64,000 nt of DNA from Paenibacillus marchantiophytorum (GTDB lineage: Bacteria; Bacillota; Bacilli; Paenibacillales; NBRC-103111). How positions within the stretch are numbered: position 1 is the stretch's first letter; each line of letters opens with the position of its first letter. The position numbers and the translations under genes are program-made. A model generated the notes under the pieces. The model did no database searches. It had not been told where the DNA came from and saw only the letters and a program-made list of their open reading frames with translations. The stretch is from positions 1-64,000 of the forward strand of contig NZ_BMHE01000019.1 of NCBI RefSeq assembly GCF_014640555.1, in the 5' to 3' direction. Shown here in pieces: positions 24,426 to 32,233 of the stretch.

Positions 24426-25082
24426 TTAGACGATTAGCTGCTGCAGTTGGTCTAGAGAAAAGGCTTTCTCAACCTGCTGCGCCAGCGCATCATACCCATG
24501 TTCATTAGGATGAATAGCATCCTCAGATAAATAGGTCCCGTCTTGCCCCACGAAGGCATCATACACTTGCACGATGCGAACATGCGGCTGCTCTAGTTTA
24601 CGCAAAAATAAATTAAACCGCTGCACCCAATAAGCAGCATCAGGAATCTGAGGCAATGGGTTGTATAGCCCTATTAATGCGATATAGCAAGGTGTCACGA
24701 TGCCTTGACGCAGTGCTTCGATTTGACCCAATAATTTCTTATAGTTGGCTTCATACGTTTGCAGAGCTGTCTTCAACAGCATGGGGTCGTTCTGATAAAA
24801 AAACGGAATAGCGGCTTGAATCAGATCATTCCCGCCTGCCGTAATCGTTATAATATCCGCTTCCTGAACGTCCTTCTGAATAGTTGGGTTGGACCCCAGT
24901 GCCTCAAGCAGCTCGGTGGTCGTGGCTCCGATCTTGCCAGCGTGATGCAAGTGAACAGGAACGTCCAGTAATCTCTCTACCTTCTGCCGATAGATTGATA
25001 CGAACCCAAGACCTTCCGGTGCTCCGAATCCCACAGTTAGTGAATCGCCAAATGCCAAATAATTGATGATCGTCTTTACCAT
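24426..25082 (-). CDS. SGNH/GDSL-type esterase or lipase
   Basis: 218 residues. The four blocks of SGNH hydrolases are present: FGDSLTVGFG (Ser14), the Gly block near GKIGATTTELL, ITAGGNDL and SEDAIHPNEHG (catalytic Asp/His). No signal peptide, so it is probably cytoplasmic, like YpmR-related lysophospholipase or acyl esterases. The start is ATG 25080-25082 with GGAGAGGGTAGGA before it. The substrate cannot be read from sequence. Confidence 0.87.
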   Translation of the reverse strand: MVKTIINYLAFGDSLTVGFGAPEGLGFVSIYRQKVERLLDVPVHLHHAGKIGATTTELLEALGSNPTIQKDVQEADIITITAGGNDLIQAAIPFFYQNDPMLLKTALQTYEANYKKLLGQIEALRQGIVTPCYIALIGLYNPLPQIPDAAYWVQRFNLFLRKLEQPHVRIVQVYDAFVGQDGTYLSEDAIHPNEHGYDALAQQVEKAFSLDQLQQLIV

Positions 25083-25175
25083 TCCTACCCTCTCCCTAAA
25101 GCCAGACGTACCATAGTATATGCGTCAGCGCCCAGTTTGGGAAGGGACACTCTCACTAGTCTTTGACAAGTTTTT

Positions 25176-25460
25176 TTAAACGGTTACATCCTGTTGGACA
25201 TACGTTTCGATTTGTGCCTTTTCGGAGTAAGTGAATTGAAATTCACAGTCACAGCCTTCGTCATGAAGCACGATTTGCACAATTTCCCCTTGCAAATTAC
25301 AAATAACGAGAACGGATGGATCGATCAGATCCTCTGGCCATGTCTCGCCCTCAAGCAAATGAATGCCCAGGAAAACGTCTTTCCACTGGCCTCTCAACTC
25401 CGACTCCGTAAAAGAAAGCGCAAAGCGGTGTTCTACATGTTCTTCTCCATATTTCATCAT
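25176..25460 (-). CDS. Small acidic hypothetical protein
   Basis: 94 residues, not recognised. It is acidic, without signal peptide or membrane segment, and has a Cys pair in DEGCDCEF. The predicted fold is mostly beta with one N-terminal helix. AGGGGG lies 8 bases before ATG 25460, which supports a real gene. It is monocistronic, between the SGNH hydrolase and the divergent M20 peptidase. Confidence 0.6.
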   Translation of the reverse strand: MMKYGEEHVEHRFALSFTESELRGQWKDVFLGIHLLEGETWPEDLIDPSVLVICNLQGEIVQIVLHDEGCDCEFQFTYSEKAQIETYVQQDVTV

Positions 25461-25613
25461 CTCTTATTCCCCCTGAATGGTTTCAAAGAAAACCAGCTGA
25501 CTGCAAGTCCAAATTGGCTCACCCATTGTAACCCAGCCGGTGGCAAAGTGGTAGTTTATGCTTCTTTATACTACAATGGAGTTAAGTACCTTTCAATAAA
25601 GGAGCACATCTAG

Positions 25614-26780
25614 ATGAAATCTGCTATTGCACAAACCATTGACCATAACGCTGATCGCTTCAAAGCTGTTTCCAGTTTTATTGGAGCAAATCCGGAACTC
25701 GGGCATGAAGAATTCCTAGCATCAGCCCGCTTAACGGAGGAACTTGACCATCATGGTTTTCACATCGAGCGAGGTATCCTGGATATTCCGACCTCCTTCC
25801 TAGCCACCTACGATTCAGGCAAAGCCGGCCCTGTCGTTGCCTTTTTAGCTGAATATGATGCCTTGCCTGACTTGGGTCATGCTTGCGGCCATCACTTGAT
25901 CTGTATGATGAGTATCGGCGCAGCGATTGGACTCAAATCGGTCCTTGCCGAAACAGGAGGCAGTATCCGTGTCTATGGCACACCTGCCGAGGAGACCAAA
26001 GGAGCCAAAGTTCCGATGGCAGCTGCCGGGCTTTTCAAGGATGTCGACATTGCGCTTATGGCGCATCCTTATTATACGTATGAGAAATCGGGGGAATCCC
26101 TCGCCATGGATGCGATACAGTACGAATTCTTCGGACGTTCCGCGCATGCCGCCGCTCAGCCGTATGAGGGAATTAACGCGTTGGATGCGGTGTTGCAGCT
26201 ATTCAATAGCGTTAACGCACTGCGTCAGCAAACCAAATCCGATGCTCGTATTCACGGCATTATCAGCGAGGGCGGCAAAGCTCCTAATATCATCCCGGAC
26301 TATGCTGTTGCCCAATTCTACGTCCGTTCCGCCTCGCGTGCATACACGAACGAACTGGTGCAGAAAGTTCTGCATTGCGCAGAAGGCGCTGCATTGCAAA
26401 CCGGCTGTACGCTCAAGAGCTCATTCTATGAATACTCGTATGATGAACTCCAAACCAATGAAACCTTATCCGAGGTGTTTAATGATCAATTGCTGGCGAT
26501 GGGCATTGAACCGCAAGCTATCGAAGTCGGCAAGGATCACGGCTCCCTGGATCTCGGTAATGTATCCACCCAATGCCCGACCATCCACCCCTTTGTGAAA
26601 GTGGTCAATGAGAAGCACTTGCTCCACACGAAGGAGTTCCGTGATCTAGCGTTGCAAGAACCTGCGCTCAATGCGATGATTTTCGCGGCCAAAGCGCTGG
26701 CTAACACCGCTTATGAAGTGCTCAGCACCCCAGAGTTGCTGCAAAAAATCAAAGCGGAATTCGCTTCCGCGAACAAATAG
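25614..26780 (+). CDS. M20 family metallopeptidase/amidohydrolase
   Basis: 388 residues. The metal-binding motif is AEYDALPDLGHACGHHL, with the catalytic Glu pair in GTPAEETKG, and a dimerisation domain begins FFGRSAHAAAQP. This branch (ACY1-like/AbgB-like) cleaves N-acyl amino acids, p-aminobenzoyl-glutamate or small dipeptides; the substrate is not determined. The start is ATG 25614 with AAAGGAG upstream. Single gene followed by a terminator shared with the convergent transporter gene. Confidence 0.88.
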   Translation: MKSAIAQTIDHNADRFKAVSSFIGANPELGHEEFLASARLTEELDHHGFHIERGILDIPTSFLATYDSGKAGPVVAFLAEYDALPDLGHACGHHLICMMSIGAAIGLKSVLAETGGSIRVYGTPAEETKGAKVPMAAAGLFKDVDIALMAHPYYTYEKSGESLAMDAIQYEFFGRSAHAAAQPYEGINALDAVLQLFNSVNALRQQTKSDARIHGIISEGGKAPNIIPDYAVAQFYVRSASRAYTNELVQKVLHCAEGAALQTGCTLKSSFYEYSYDELQTNETLSEVFNDQLLAMGIEPQAIEVGKDHGSLDLGNVSTQCPTIHPFVKVVNEKHLLHTKEFRDLALQEPALNAMIFAAKALANTAYEVLSTPELLQKIKAEFASANK

Positions 26781-26792
26781 CTTGGTGAAACA

Positions 26793-26838
26793 AAAGCCAC
26801 ATGAGCTTGAGTATTCTACTCAAGCCTATGTGGCTTAA
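26793..26838. terminator. Bidirectional terminator
   Basis: AAGCCACAT with ATGTGGCTT and GCTTGAG with CTCAAGC form a long stem between the convergent peptidase and transporter genes. Confidence 0.75.
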
Positions 26839-26842
26839 ACAA

Positions 26843-27724
26843 TTACTTCTTTTCATTGCTGCGCAGAAACATCCCGACACCAACTAATAATAAACAGCCC
26901 GCAAGCAGTTGCACAGTAGTAATCGTTTCGCCAAGTATGAAATAAGCCAGGATGGACGCGCCAAGCGGCTCCCCCAAAACAGTCATTGAGACAGAAGATG
27001 CCTTCATATATTTCAGAAGCCAATTGAACACATAATGTCCGAATACAGTAGGAACAATGGCTAACAGCAGGAATATCCCCCATTCTTTGGGCGCATAGTC
27101 CGTGAAAGATACTCCGCTATACACATTGGTAACGGCAAGAACTAGCCCTGCGAATAAGAAAACGAAAAAGCTGTAAACAAACGCAGACATATGTTCTCTT
27201 ATGCTTTTGCCTAATAGCATGTGCAGTGCTACCGCAAGCGTACCGATCAACGACAACATATCCCCTTTGAGCGCGATACCAGAAAACTGAAAGTCTCCCC
27301 ATCCGATACAAACAGCGCCTACAATCGCAACGCACATCGCAATTAATGCATGACGGCTTGTCCGCTGCCCATACAGCAAAAAGGCCCCAAGCAGAACAAA
27401 AATGGGTTCTAACGTTAAAATAGCGGTCGAACTAGCGACCGTTGTGAAGCGCAGGGAATCCATCCAGAATAGAAAATGCAGCCCCAGCGCTATGCCGGAT
27501 ATTGCTGTTTTCAGCCAATCCCTCCAACGAACCTTGGCAATTTCTACACGGTAGTTCCATAGAAAAGGAAGCATCAGCACGTTCGTCATCAGCAGCCGAT
27601 ACATCGCGATAACAGCAGCTGGCGCTTCTGACCAGCGCACGAAAATGGCAGAAAACGAGATCGCAACAATACCGATAAACAAAAAAACGGGAATCGGCAC
27701 TTTGGTTTTATTCATAGCATTCAT
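26843..27724 (-). CDS. EamA-type DMT superfamily transporter
   Basis: 293 residues with about ten hydrophobic helices in two homologous halves, opening FLFIGIVAISFSAIFVRWSE and with the second-half motif SVSMTVLGEPLGASILAYF, both typical of RhaT/YdcZ-like EamA exporters. The cargo is unknown; relatives export amino acids or metabolites. ATG 27722-27724 has AAGGAG 9 bases upstream; the longer frame to 27838 has no ribosome site and runs into the next terminator. Confidence 0.87.
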   Translation of the reverse strand: MNAMNKTKVPIPVFLFIGIVAISFSAIFVRWSEAPAAVIAMYRLLMTNVLMLPFLWNYRVEIAKVRWRDWLKTAISGIALGLHFLFWMDSLRFTTVASSTAILTLEPIFVLLGAFLLYGQRTSRHALIAMCVAIVGAVCIGWGDFQFSGIALKGDMLSLIGTLAVALHMLLGKSIREHMSAFVYSFFVFLFAGLVLAVTNVYSGVSFTDYAPKEWGIFLLLAIVPTVFGHYVFNWLLKYMKASSVSMTVLGEPLGASILAYFILGETITTVQLLAGCLLLVGVGMFLRSNEKK

Positions 27725-27835
27725 GTTGTAGAGCTCCTTGAAGTTGATTACCTGCAGTTCATAACCCAGATAAGTATATAGGAGGATCCGCGGCTTGCCA
27801 ATCCTTTTTAAACATTGTTCAATTCTTCCAACACA

Positions 27836-27892
27836 CAAAAAAAAGCCCTGATATTCTACCTAGTCACGCCTAGGCAGTTTCCAGAGCTTCTC
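27836..27892 (-). terminator. Terminator after the bacilliredoxin gene
   Basis: An imperfect stem (AAGC..CTG..CCTAG with CTAGG..CCAG..CTT) is followed on the minus strand by TTTTTTTT. Confidence 0.65.
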
Positions 27893-27908
27893 ACCAACAG
27901 GAAGACGA

Positions 27909-28250
27909 TTAGTCTAAAACAGCGGTAATATGTTTGTTCGTAACTGACCAATGGGATGTATTCCATACGGATTCTTTATCTTTGAAATAAAGAATTTGCG
28001 GAGAGGCATGCTTGATGCCAAGATCCTCAGCAATTTGGTTCGAGACGGGACGGGATTCAATCACTTTCACCAAATAGTAATCCACTTCGCCATTAGGTTT
28101 ACCTGACAAATATTGCTCATACTCGTCGAGTGCGCTTGCGCTTACCGGGCATGTCGTGCTGTGTTTCAGGACTACAGCCGGTTTATCAGAGGAGCGTTCT
28201 AGAATATCCTGCCACTCTTCAACAGTCGTCAATTCTTTCCATGTAGACAT
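27909..28250 (-). CDS. ytxJ: Monothiol bacilliredoxin BrxC (YtxJ)
   Basis: 113 residues of thioredoxin fold with a single active-site Cys, C34 in HSTTCPVSASA, and the cis-Pro segment HASPQILYF. This matches the YtxJ/BrxC family, which removes bacillithiol from oxidised proteins. It implies that the organism makes bacillithiol. Monocistronic; the ATG is at 28248-28250. Confidence 0.9.
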   Translation of the reverse strand: MSTWKELTTVEEWQDILERSSDKPAVVLKHSTTCPVSASALDEYEQYLSGKPNGEVDYYLVKVIESRPVSNQIAEDLGIKHASPQILYFKDKESVWNTSHWSVTNKHITAVLD

Positions 28251-28402
28251 ATGAACAACTCCATTTCATTCGATAATTTTTTATAGATAATAATGATTAT
28301 AAAGTAACACAGCCTGATATGCAAATCGCAGAACTCGCGTCAGCGGCTAGTGAACTGGTATAATCTTCATAAATGAACCTGCAATTCGGACAGGAGGAAC
28401 TT

Positions 28403-29272
28403 ATGCATTCACCACCCCCGATCTCAAGACGCTCTTTTCTCAAGAAAGGCGCTGTGTTTGCAGGCTCCCTGCTGGCATCCTGCGGTTTAGTCGGCAGTTA
28501 CTCCGGTTATGTTGAACCCAAATGGTTGGAATTCAAACGGATGACGCTTACTTTTGATCGACTACCTAATGCCTTTCATGGGCTCAAACTCTTGCAATTC
28601 AGCGATTTACACATCGGCCATCACTTCGATCTCAACAATCTCAAACATATCGTTGCCCTTATCAACAAGGAAAAAGCGGATATTCTCTGTTTTACTGGCG
28701 ATTTATTCGATACGCATGTCATTGAAGATGCTGCTTTAACCAGTGAAATTCTAACCAGCCTGCAAGCTCCGCTTGGCAAATGGTCCGTGCTCGGCAACCA
28801 CGACAAATGGAAAGGCCCCAATCTAACCTTGCCAATTCTCCAGGACGGCGGGTTTCAATCGCTTGTAAATGCTTTTCAAACCCTCACCTACAAAGGACAA
28901 TCCATTCAGATCGCTGGCGTAGAGGATATGCTGACAGGCAAGCCGGATATTAAGAAAACGTTAACCGGCTACAATGCCCAAATGTTTACCTTGCTGCTCT
29001 CCCATTGTCCGGATTTCGCAGATCAAGTCGGCAGCTATGCTATCGATCTGCAATTATCCGGTCATACGCACGGCGGCCAGATACGCTTGCCTTTCGTAGG
29101 TGCCGTCATTACTCCACCTCGTGGCAGAAACTATGTAATGGGGCTGCAAGAAGTCCCCAATTCATCTATGCGTGTATATACCAATCGCGGCATCGGTACA
29201 ACGACCCTTCCATTTCGACTGCTGTGCCGCCCGGAAATCACCATCTTTACGTTAGAAAAAAGAAAACCCTGA
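28403..29272 (+). CDS. Tat-exported metallophosphoesterase (YkuE-like)
   Basis: 289 residues. The N-terminus holds a twin-arginine motif SRRSFLKK and then LLASCGLVGS, which also fits a lipobox (LASC), so the enzyme may be a Tat-secreted lipoprotein. The calcineurin-like motifs are FSDLHIGH, FTGDLFD, LGNHDKW and SGHTHGGQ in order. Relatives include YkuE and UDP-diacylglucosamine pyrophosphatase-type enzymes; the substrate here is unknown. ATG 28403 has AGGAGG upstream. Confidence 0.87.
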   Translation: MHSPPPISRRSFLKKGAVFAGSLLASCGLVGSYSGYVEPKWLEFKRMTLTFDRLPNAFHGLKLLQFSDLHIGHHFDLNNLKHIVALINKEKADILCFTGDLFDTHVIEDAALTSEILTSLQAPLGKWSVLGNHDKWKGPNLTLPILQDGGFQSLVNAFQTLTYKGQSIQIAGVEDMLTGKPDIKKTLTGYNAQMFTLLLSHCPDFADQVGSYAIDLQLSGHTHGGQIRLPFVGAVITPPRGRNYVMGLQEVPNSSMRVYTNRGIGTTTLPFRLLCRPEITIFTLEKRKP

Positions 29273-29306
29273 GCGCTGCAAGAAAGCGGCTCAGGGTTTC
29301 TATTTT
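29264..29306. terminator. Bidirectional terminator
   Basis: AAACCCTGAGC pairs with GCTCAGGGTTT (29289-29299), with A-rich and T-rich flanks, between the convergent phosphoesterase and PucR genes. Confidence 0.85.
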
Positions 29307-30903
29307 ATTGTCTGACATGTAGGAATTGACGGAATAAGAAGACAGCTTTTAGTTTCAATAAGTCATTGACCTTTTTGAAATCTACTTGCAGTAGATCGCT
29401 GATTTTTTCTAACCGGTAGGTAACTGTATTGCGATGTATGAATAATTGCTTGGCTGCCTCGCTCACTTGACCATCATTCCGAATGAAAACTTCCAATGTG
29501 CGAATCATCTCTTGTGAGTACTCCGCATCTTTTTCCAACAAAGGTCGCAAGGTTTTGGCACAATAATCCTCCATCATACTGGCGGAAACATGCTGAAAAA
29601 GGTGGGCAAATTCAATGGTTTCATAATGCAGGATACGATCCGGCAAACCTAGCTTTGAGCCCATTCGTTCCGTCTCCATGCATTCGAGATAAGCCTCTCT
29701 GAGCGCTATCGGCTTCCCTTTCGTAGAGCTAGTGTAGAAGGACATTTCACCTGCTTCTTCCACGCATCCAGAATCGCCAGCATACTTGGTTAACAGTTGA
29801 GCCAGCTCTTCTTCGGGAAACCCTTCTGACTGGATACCCGAATAAATGGAAAACAGCCGATCCTTGAGTACAAAATGATTGCCTCGCAGATTGTTCGATT
29901 TGGGATGCGACTCCATGTACGTTTTCATTTTTTTCAATTTGCTTTGCAATTGATCTTCCGCGTGATCGGGTTTACTTTTGCTAATCACACATTGGTAAGG
30001 ACCAGTAAAGAGCGTTAGCCCTCTAGCCTCTGCTTGCTCCATGAATTCCTCTAGCGGCGTCCCCTTATCCAAATAGCGCATCAGCATATTCTGCAAATCA
30101 CGCTGTGCAGATGCTTCAACGTGTGAACGGAACGTATAGCTCATATGAAAGGTCAAAATATCAGCCGCTTGCTGAAACAGTCCCTCTTCTACATTGGCTA
30201 GAAGGACAGTGTCCGGCATAATCAATAAGTGCCCTAACAGCTCATCCTCCTGTTGATGGAGACCAACGCGATAAGCGCGGTCTTTGCCGGCGTACACCCA
30301 GCCTGACTTGCGCTTCAGCGGCCAGTTTTGCGCTAGATGTTCAGGGCTCCAACTGCTAGTATTATACAGAATTTGTCCTCTAGCCCCTACTACCGCCATT
30401 GGATAGCCTAGAATTCCACTGATTAACTGGAACATGGAGAGCATGTTATCCTGTTTCAAACCGAATTGCATCAGCTTGGTTTGTTTCTCAAGTACAGTTT
30501 GCAATAATTTCGTATTCCTTCTATATTCGGCATTGAACAGCGCGTTCATTTGATCTGAAAATGTAAATTGAAAGGGCATTTCAATAATAGGAAAGTGCAG
30601 CCGATCGGCTTCATCCACAACAACCTGCGGCAGTTCCGTCCAAAATCTGCCCAGTTTGATGCCTAAACCTGCTGCTCCCCGATCGTTCAATTTGCGTAGT
30701 AAGTTAACCGTTTCCTGCGGACTATCCTTCATAGCGAATGCCGTCGTGAAGAGCATCTCGCCAGATTTGGTCCAATCCGCGATATCTGGAGCGTCCATGA
30801 CATTAACCGATTTCACGATTCGGGACTCTCCTTGCTTCCCTGCAACCAGCTTCGCTTCCGTTAATGGATATATAGCTAATGCCTCACGAATGGTAAGATG
30901 CAT
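29305..30903 (-). CDS. PucR family transcriptional regulator
   Basis: 532 residues. The N-terminal PucR domain (about 1-125, MHLTIREALAIYPL, then IKLGRFWTELP) is followed by a GAF-like middle, a CdaR/GGDEF-like region and a C-terminal PucR helix-turn-helix (AAKQLFIHRNTVTYRLEKI, about 480-515). Family members respond to purines, sugar acids or amino acids and control catabolic genes. No adjacent target operon is evident. Inverted TATGACA sites at 30980-31066, upstream of its start, suggest self-regulation. Confidence 0.88.
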   Translation of the reverse strand: MHLTIREALAIYPLTEAKLVAGKQGESRIVKSVNVMDAPDIADWTKSGEMLFTTAFAMKDSPQETVNLLRKLNDRGAAGLGIKLGRFWTELPQVVVDEADRLHFPIIEMPFQFTFSDQMNALFNAEYRRNTKLLQTVLEKQTKLMQFGLKQDNMLSMFQLISGILGYPMAVVGARGQILYNTSSWSPEHLAQNWPLKRKSGWVYAGKDRAYRVGLHQQEDELLGHLLIMPDTVLLANVEEGLFQQAADILTFHMSYTFRSHVEASAQRDLQNMLMRYLDKGTPLEEFMEQAEARGLTLFTGPYQCVISKSKPDHAEDQLQSKLKKMKTYMESHPKSNNLRGNHFVLKDRLFSIYSGIQSEGFPEEELAQLLTKYAGDSGCVEEAGEMSFYTSSTKGKPIALREAYLECMETERMGSKLGLPDRILHYETIEFAHLFQHVSASMMEDYCAKTLRPLLEKDAEYSQEMIRTLEVFIRNDGQVSEAAKQLFIHRNTVTYRLEKISDLLQVDFKKVNDLLKLKAVFLFRQFLHVRQ

Positions 30904-30979
30904 TGTAACTCCCCCTCATGCCTTTTTAACGATTATAGGATGACGACACCCGATCAGTCAATGGATTTATGTTAGTATA

Positions 30980-31066
30980 TATGACATGAATAGTGTAAAT
31001 ATGAAAATTTTATGACCAACCGTCAATTAAATGTTATGTTATATGACATAAAGTTAGTTTGTCATA
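30980..31066. promoter_or_regulatory. TATGACA inverted and direct repeats upstream of pucR
   Basis: TATGACA occurs at 30980-30986 and 31042-31048, and its complement TGTCATA at 31060-31066. The last two form a perfect dyad with an 11-base spacer. Candidate operator of the divergently placed PucR-type gene starting at 30903. Confidence 0.4.
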
Positions 31067-31233
31067 ATGATTTTCTTATGGCAAGCCACCTTTTATAAGC
31101 TTGTCCCTACCGAACTACTTAACCCTTATTTGATCAAAGAGCATCAAATCGCAGCCGTAACGAATTCTAAAAGCGTTACTTCGATTAAAATCTCATCATT
31201 CCACCAATTTTCTAATCTATGACGCCGTTTTAG

Positions 31234-31341
31234 TTCGTTAGATCAATATCCATGCTGTATTCTCGTCCATAAGGACAGTACAGTTCATTAAATCCAAACC
31301 CACGCTGTATTTTCGTCCGTAAAGACGGTACAGATCGTTAG
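31234..31341. repeat. Two tandem ~50-bp hairpin units
   Basis: GTTCGTTAGATC begins one unit and GTTCATTAAATC the next, about 49 bases later; each carries a hairpin of the form CTGTA, GTCC, loop, GGAC, TACAG. A partial third unit starts GATCGTTAGA at 31333. Non-coding, part of the 850-base gap 30904-31754. The stretch 31067-31233 before it holds nothing recognisable. Confidence 0.6.
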
Positions 31342-31434
31342 AAAGTGGTGGAGGTCGATAGGCGGTGTTCCCTCTGCCCAACAAGAAAAACAGCCTCGCT
31401 TCCCTGAGAAAAGGACCTCTTAAAAGCATCGAGT

Positions 31435-31684
31435 CCTATTAAAGGGAACTCAGGTACGCTTTATAGTGAAAAAGCAGGGCTGCTAGGGTAGTAGCGGAAC
31501 TACAGGGTCTTATTTCCACGAAAAGCGCTGAATTTCCCATCATAATAGCGAAATAGCGCACTACAGTTCCTTCTGTCTCGCGATAATAACTGTTTTTTCC
31601 AAAATAGCGCACTGTAGTTCCCCCACCCTCTCTATATTGACAATTTTGGCTAGAATAGCGGCCGAGGTTCCCTTATCTCCGCAC
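31435..31684. repeat. Dispersed intergenic repeat, copy 1
   Basis: About 250 bases with no credible gene. The core 31496-31541 (GGAACTACAGGGTCTTATTT onward) matches 45192-45237 at about 90 percent over 46 bases. It is followed by internal units AGCGCACTACAGTTCC, AGCGCACTGTAGTTCCC and a degenerate third, and by TTTTGGCTAGAATAGCG, which also recurs in copy 2. GGAACTACAG at one end and CTGTAGTTCC at the other make it self-complementary. Confidence 0.75.
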
Positions 31685-31687
31685 GTC

Positions 31688-31722
31688 AAAAAAACCATCA
31701 AGGAAAACGACCCTGACGGTCC
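31688..31722 (-). terminator. Terminator of the beta-oxidation operon
   Basis: On the minus strand ACCGTCAGG pairs with CCTTGATGGT, followed by eight Ts, 33 bases after the thioesterase stop. Confidence 0.85.
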
Positions 31723-31754
31723 TTTTGCGAATAATTCTCTGCATGGGTACGCTC

Positions 31755-32171
31755 TCAAATCACACGGAAAGTCCCCGTCCCCATCGTTCCCAAATTCCCC
31801 TGTTGGTCAACGACACGACCTTGCGTCGTCAGCATTTTGCGCGATTGATGAATAAGTTCTGCGGTCACGAATAACCGGCCTTCATACAGCGGAGAAACAA
31901 AGTGGACATTGAGATTAGTCGTTACTACCTTCTCTTCCGGTCTCGCCATCATGACAACAATCCCCATAGCATTATCTAGCAGAGAAGACAGCACACCACC
32001 GTGCACGATGCCAATCGGATTCAAGTGGTGCCTTTTGGCATCCAATGCAATCGTTACAACTTGATTTTCCAAACTCACGAACTCACAGCCAAGAAACCCC
32101 CAAAAGGTAGGCTCCGCTGCCGCCGCTAATTGCTGCAATCTTCGATTCATCTGCTCCTTGAACTCATCCAT
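31755..32171 (-). CDS. PaaI-type hotdog thioesterase
   Basis: 138 residues. The hotdog signature HGGVLSSLLDNAMG with TTNLNVHFVSPLYEG marks the PaaI/YdiI family of acyl-CoA thioesterases. It probably releases CoA from stalled or excess acyl-CoA intermediates, as it is the last gene of the beta-oxidation operon, 62 bases after the ligase. ATG 32169-32171 has GGAGG 7 bases upstream; the frame to 32210 is an over-extension. Confidence 0.87.
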   Translation of the reverse strand: MDEFKEQMNRRLQQLAAAAEPTFWGFLGCEFVSLENQVVTIALDAKRHHLNPIGIVHGGVLSSLLDNAMGIVVMMARPEEKVVTTNLNVHFVSPLYEGRLFVTAELIHQSRKMLTTQGRVVDQQGNLGTMGTGTFRVI

Positions 32172-32233
32172 CGGATTTCCTCCATTCCTAGTATCGGTTT
32201 CCCATCTCATGTTCGCAAGTCAACCTCATGAAG

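Noticed and set aside
25194..25613. Plus-strand ORF of 139 codons
   Set aside because: It overlaps the better supported minus gene 25176-25460 and runs into the M20 ribosome site; its sequence has no family features and it lacks a ribosome site.
31238..31429. Short ORFs at 31238-31429, 31561-31758 and 31637-31855
   Set aside because: They lie in the hairpin and dispersed repeats or antisense to the thioesterase, and have no ribosome sites or recognisable sequence.
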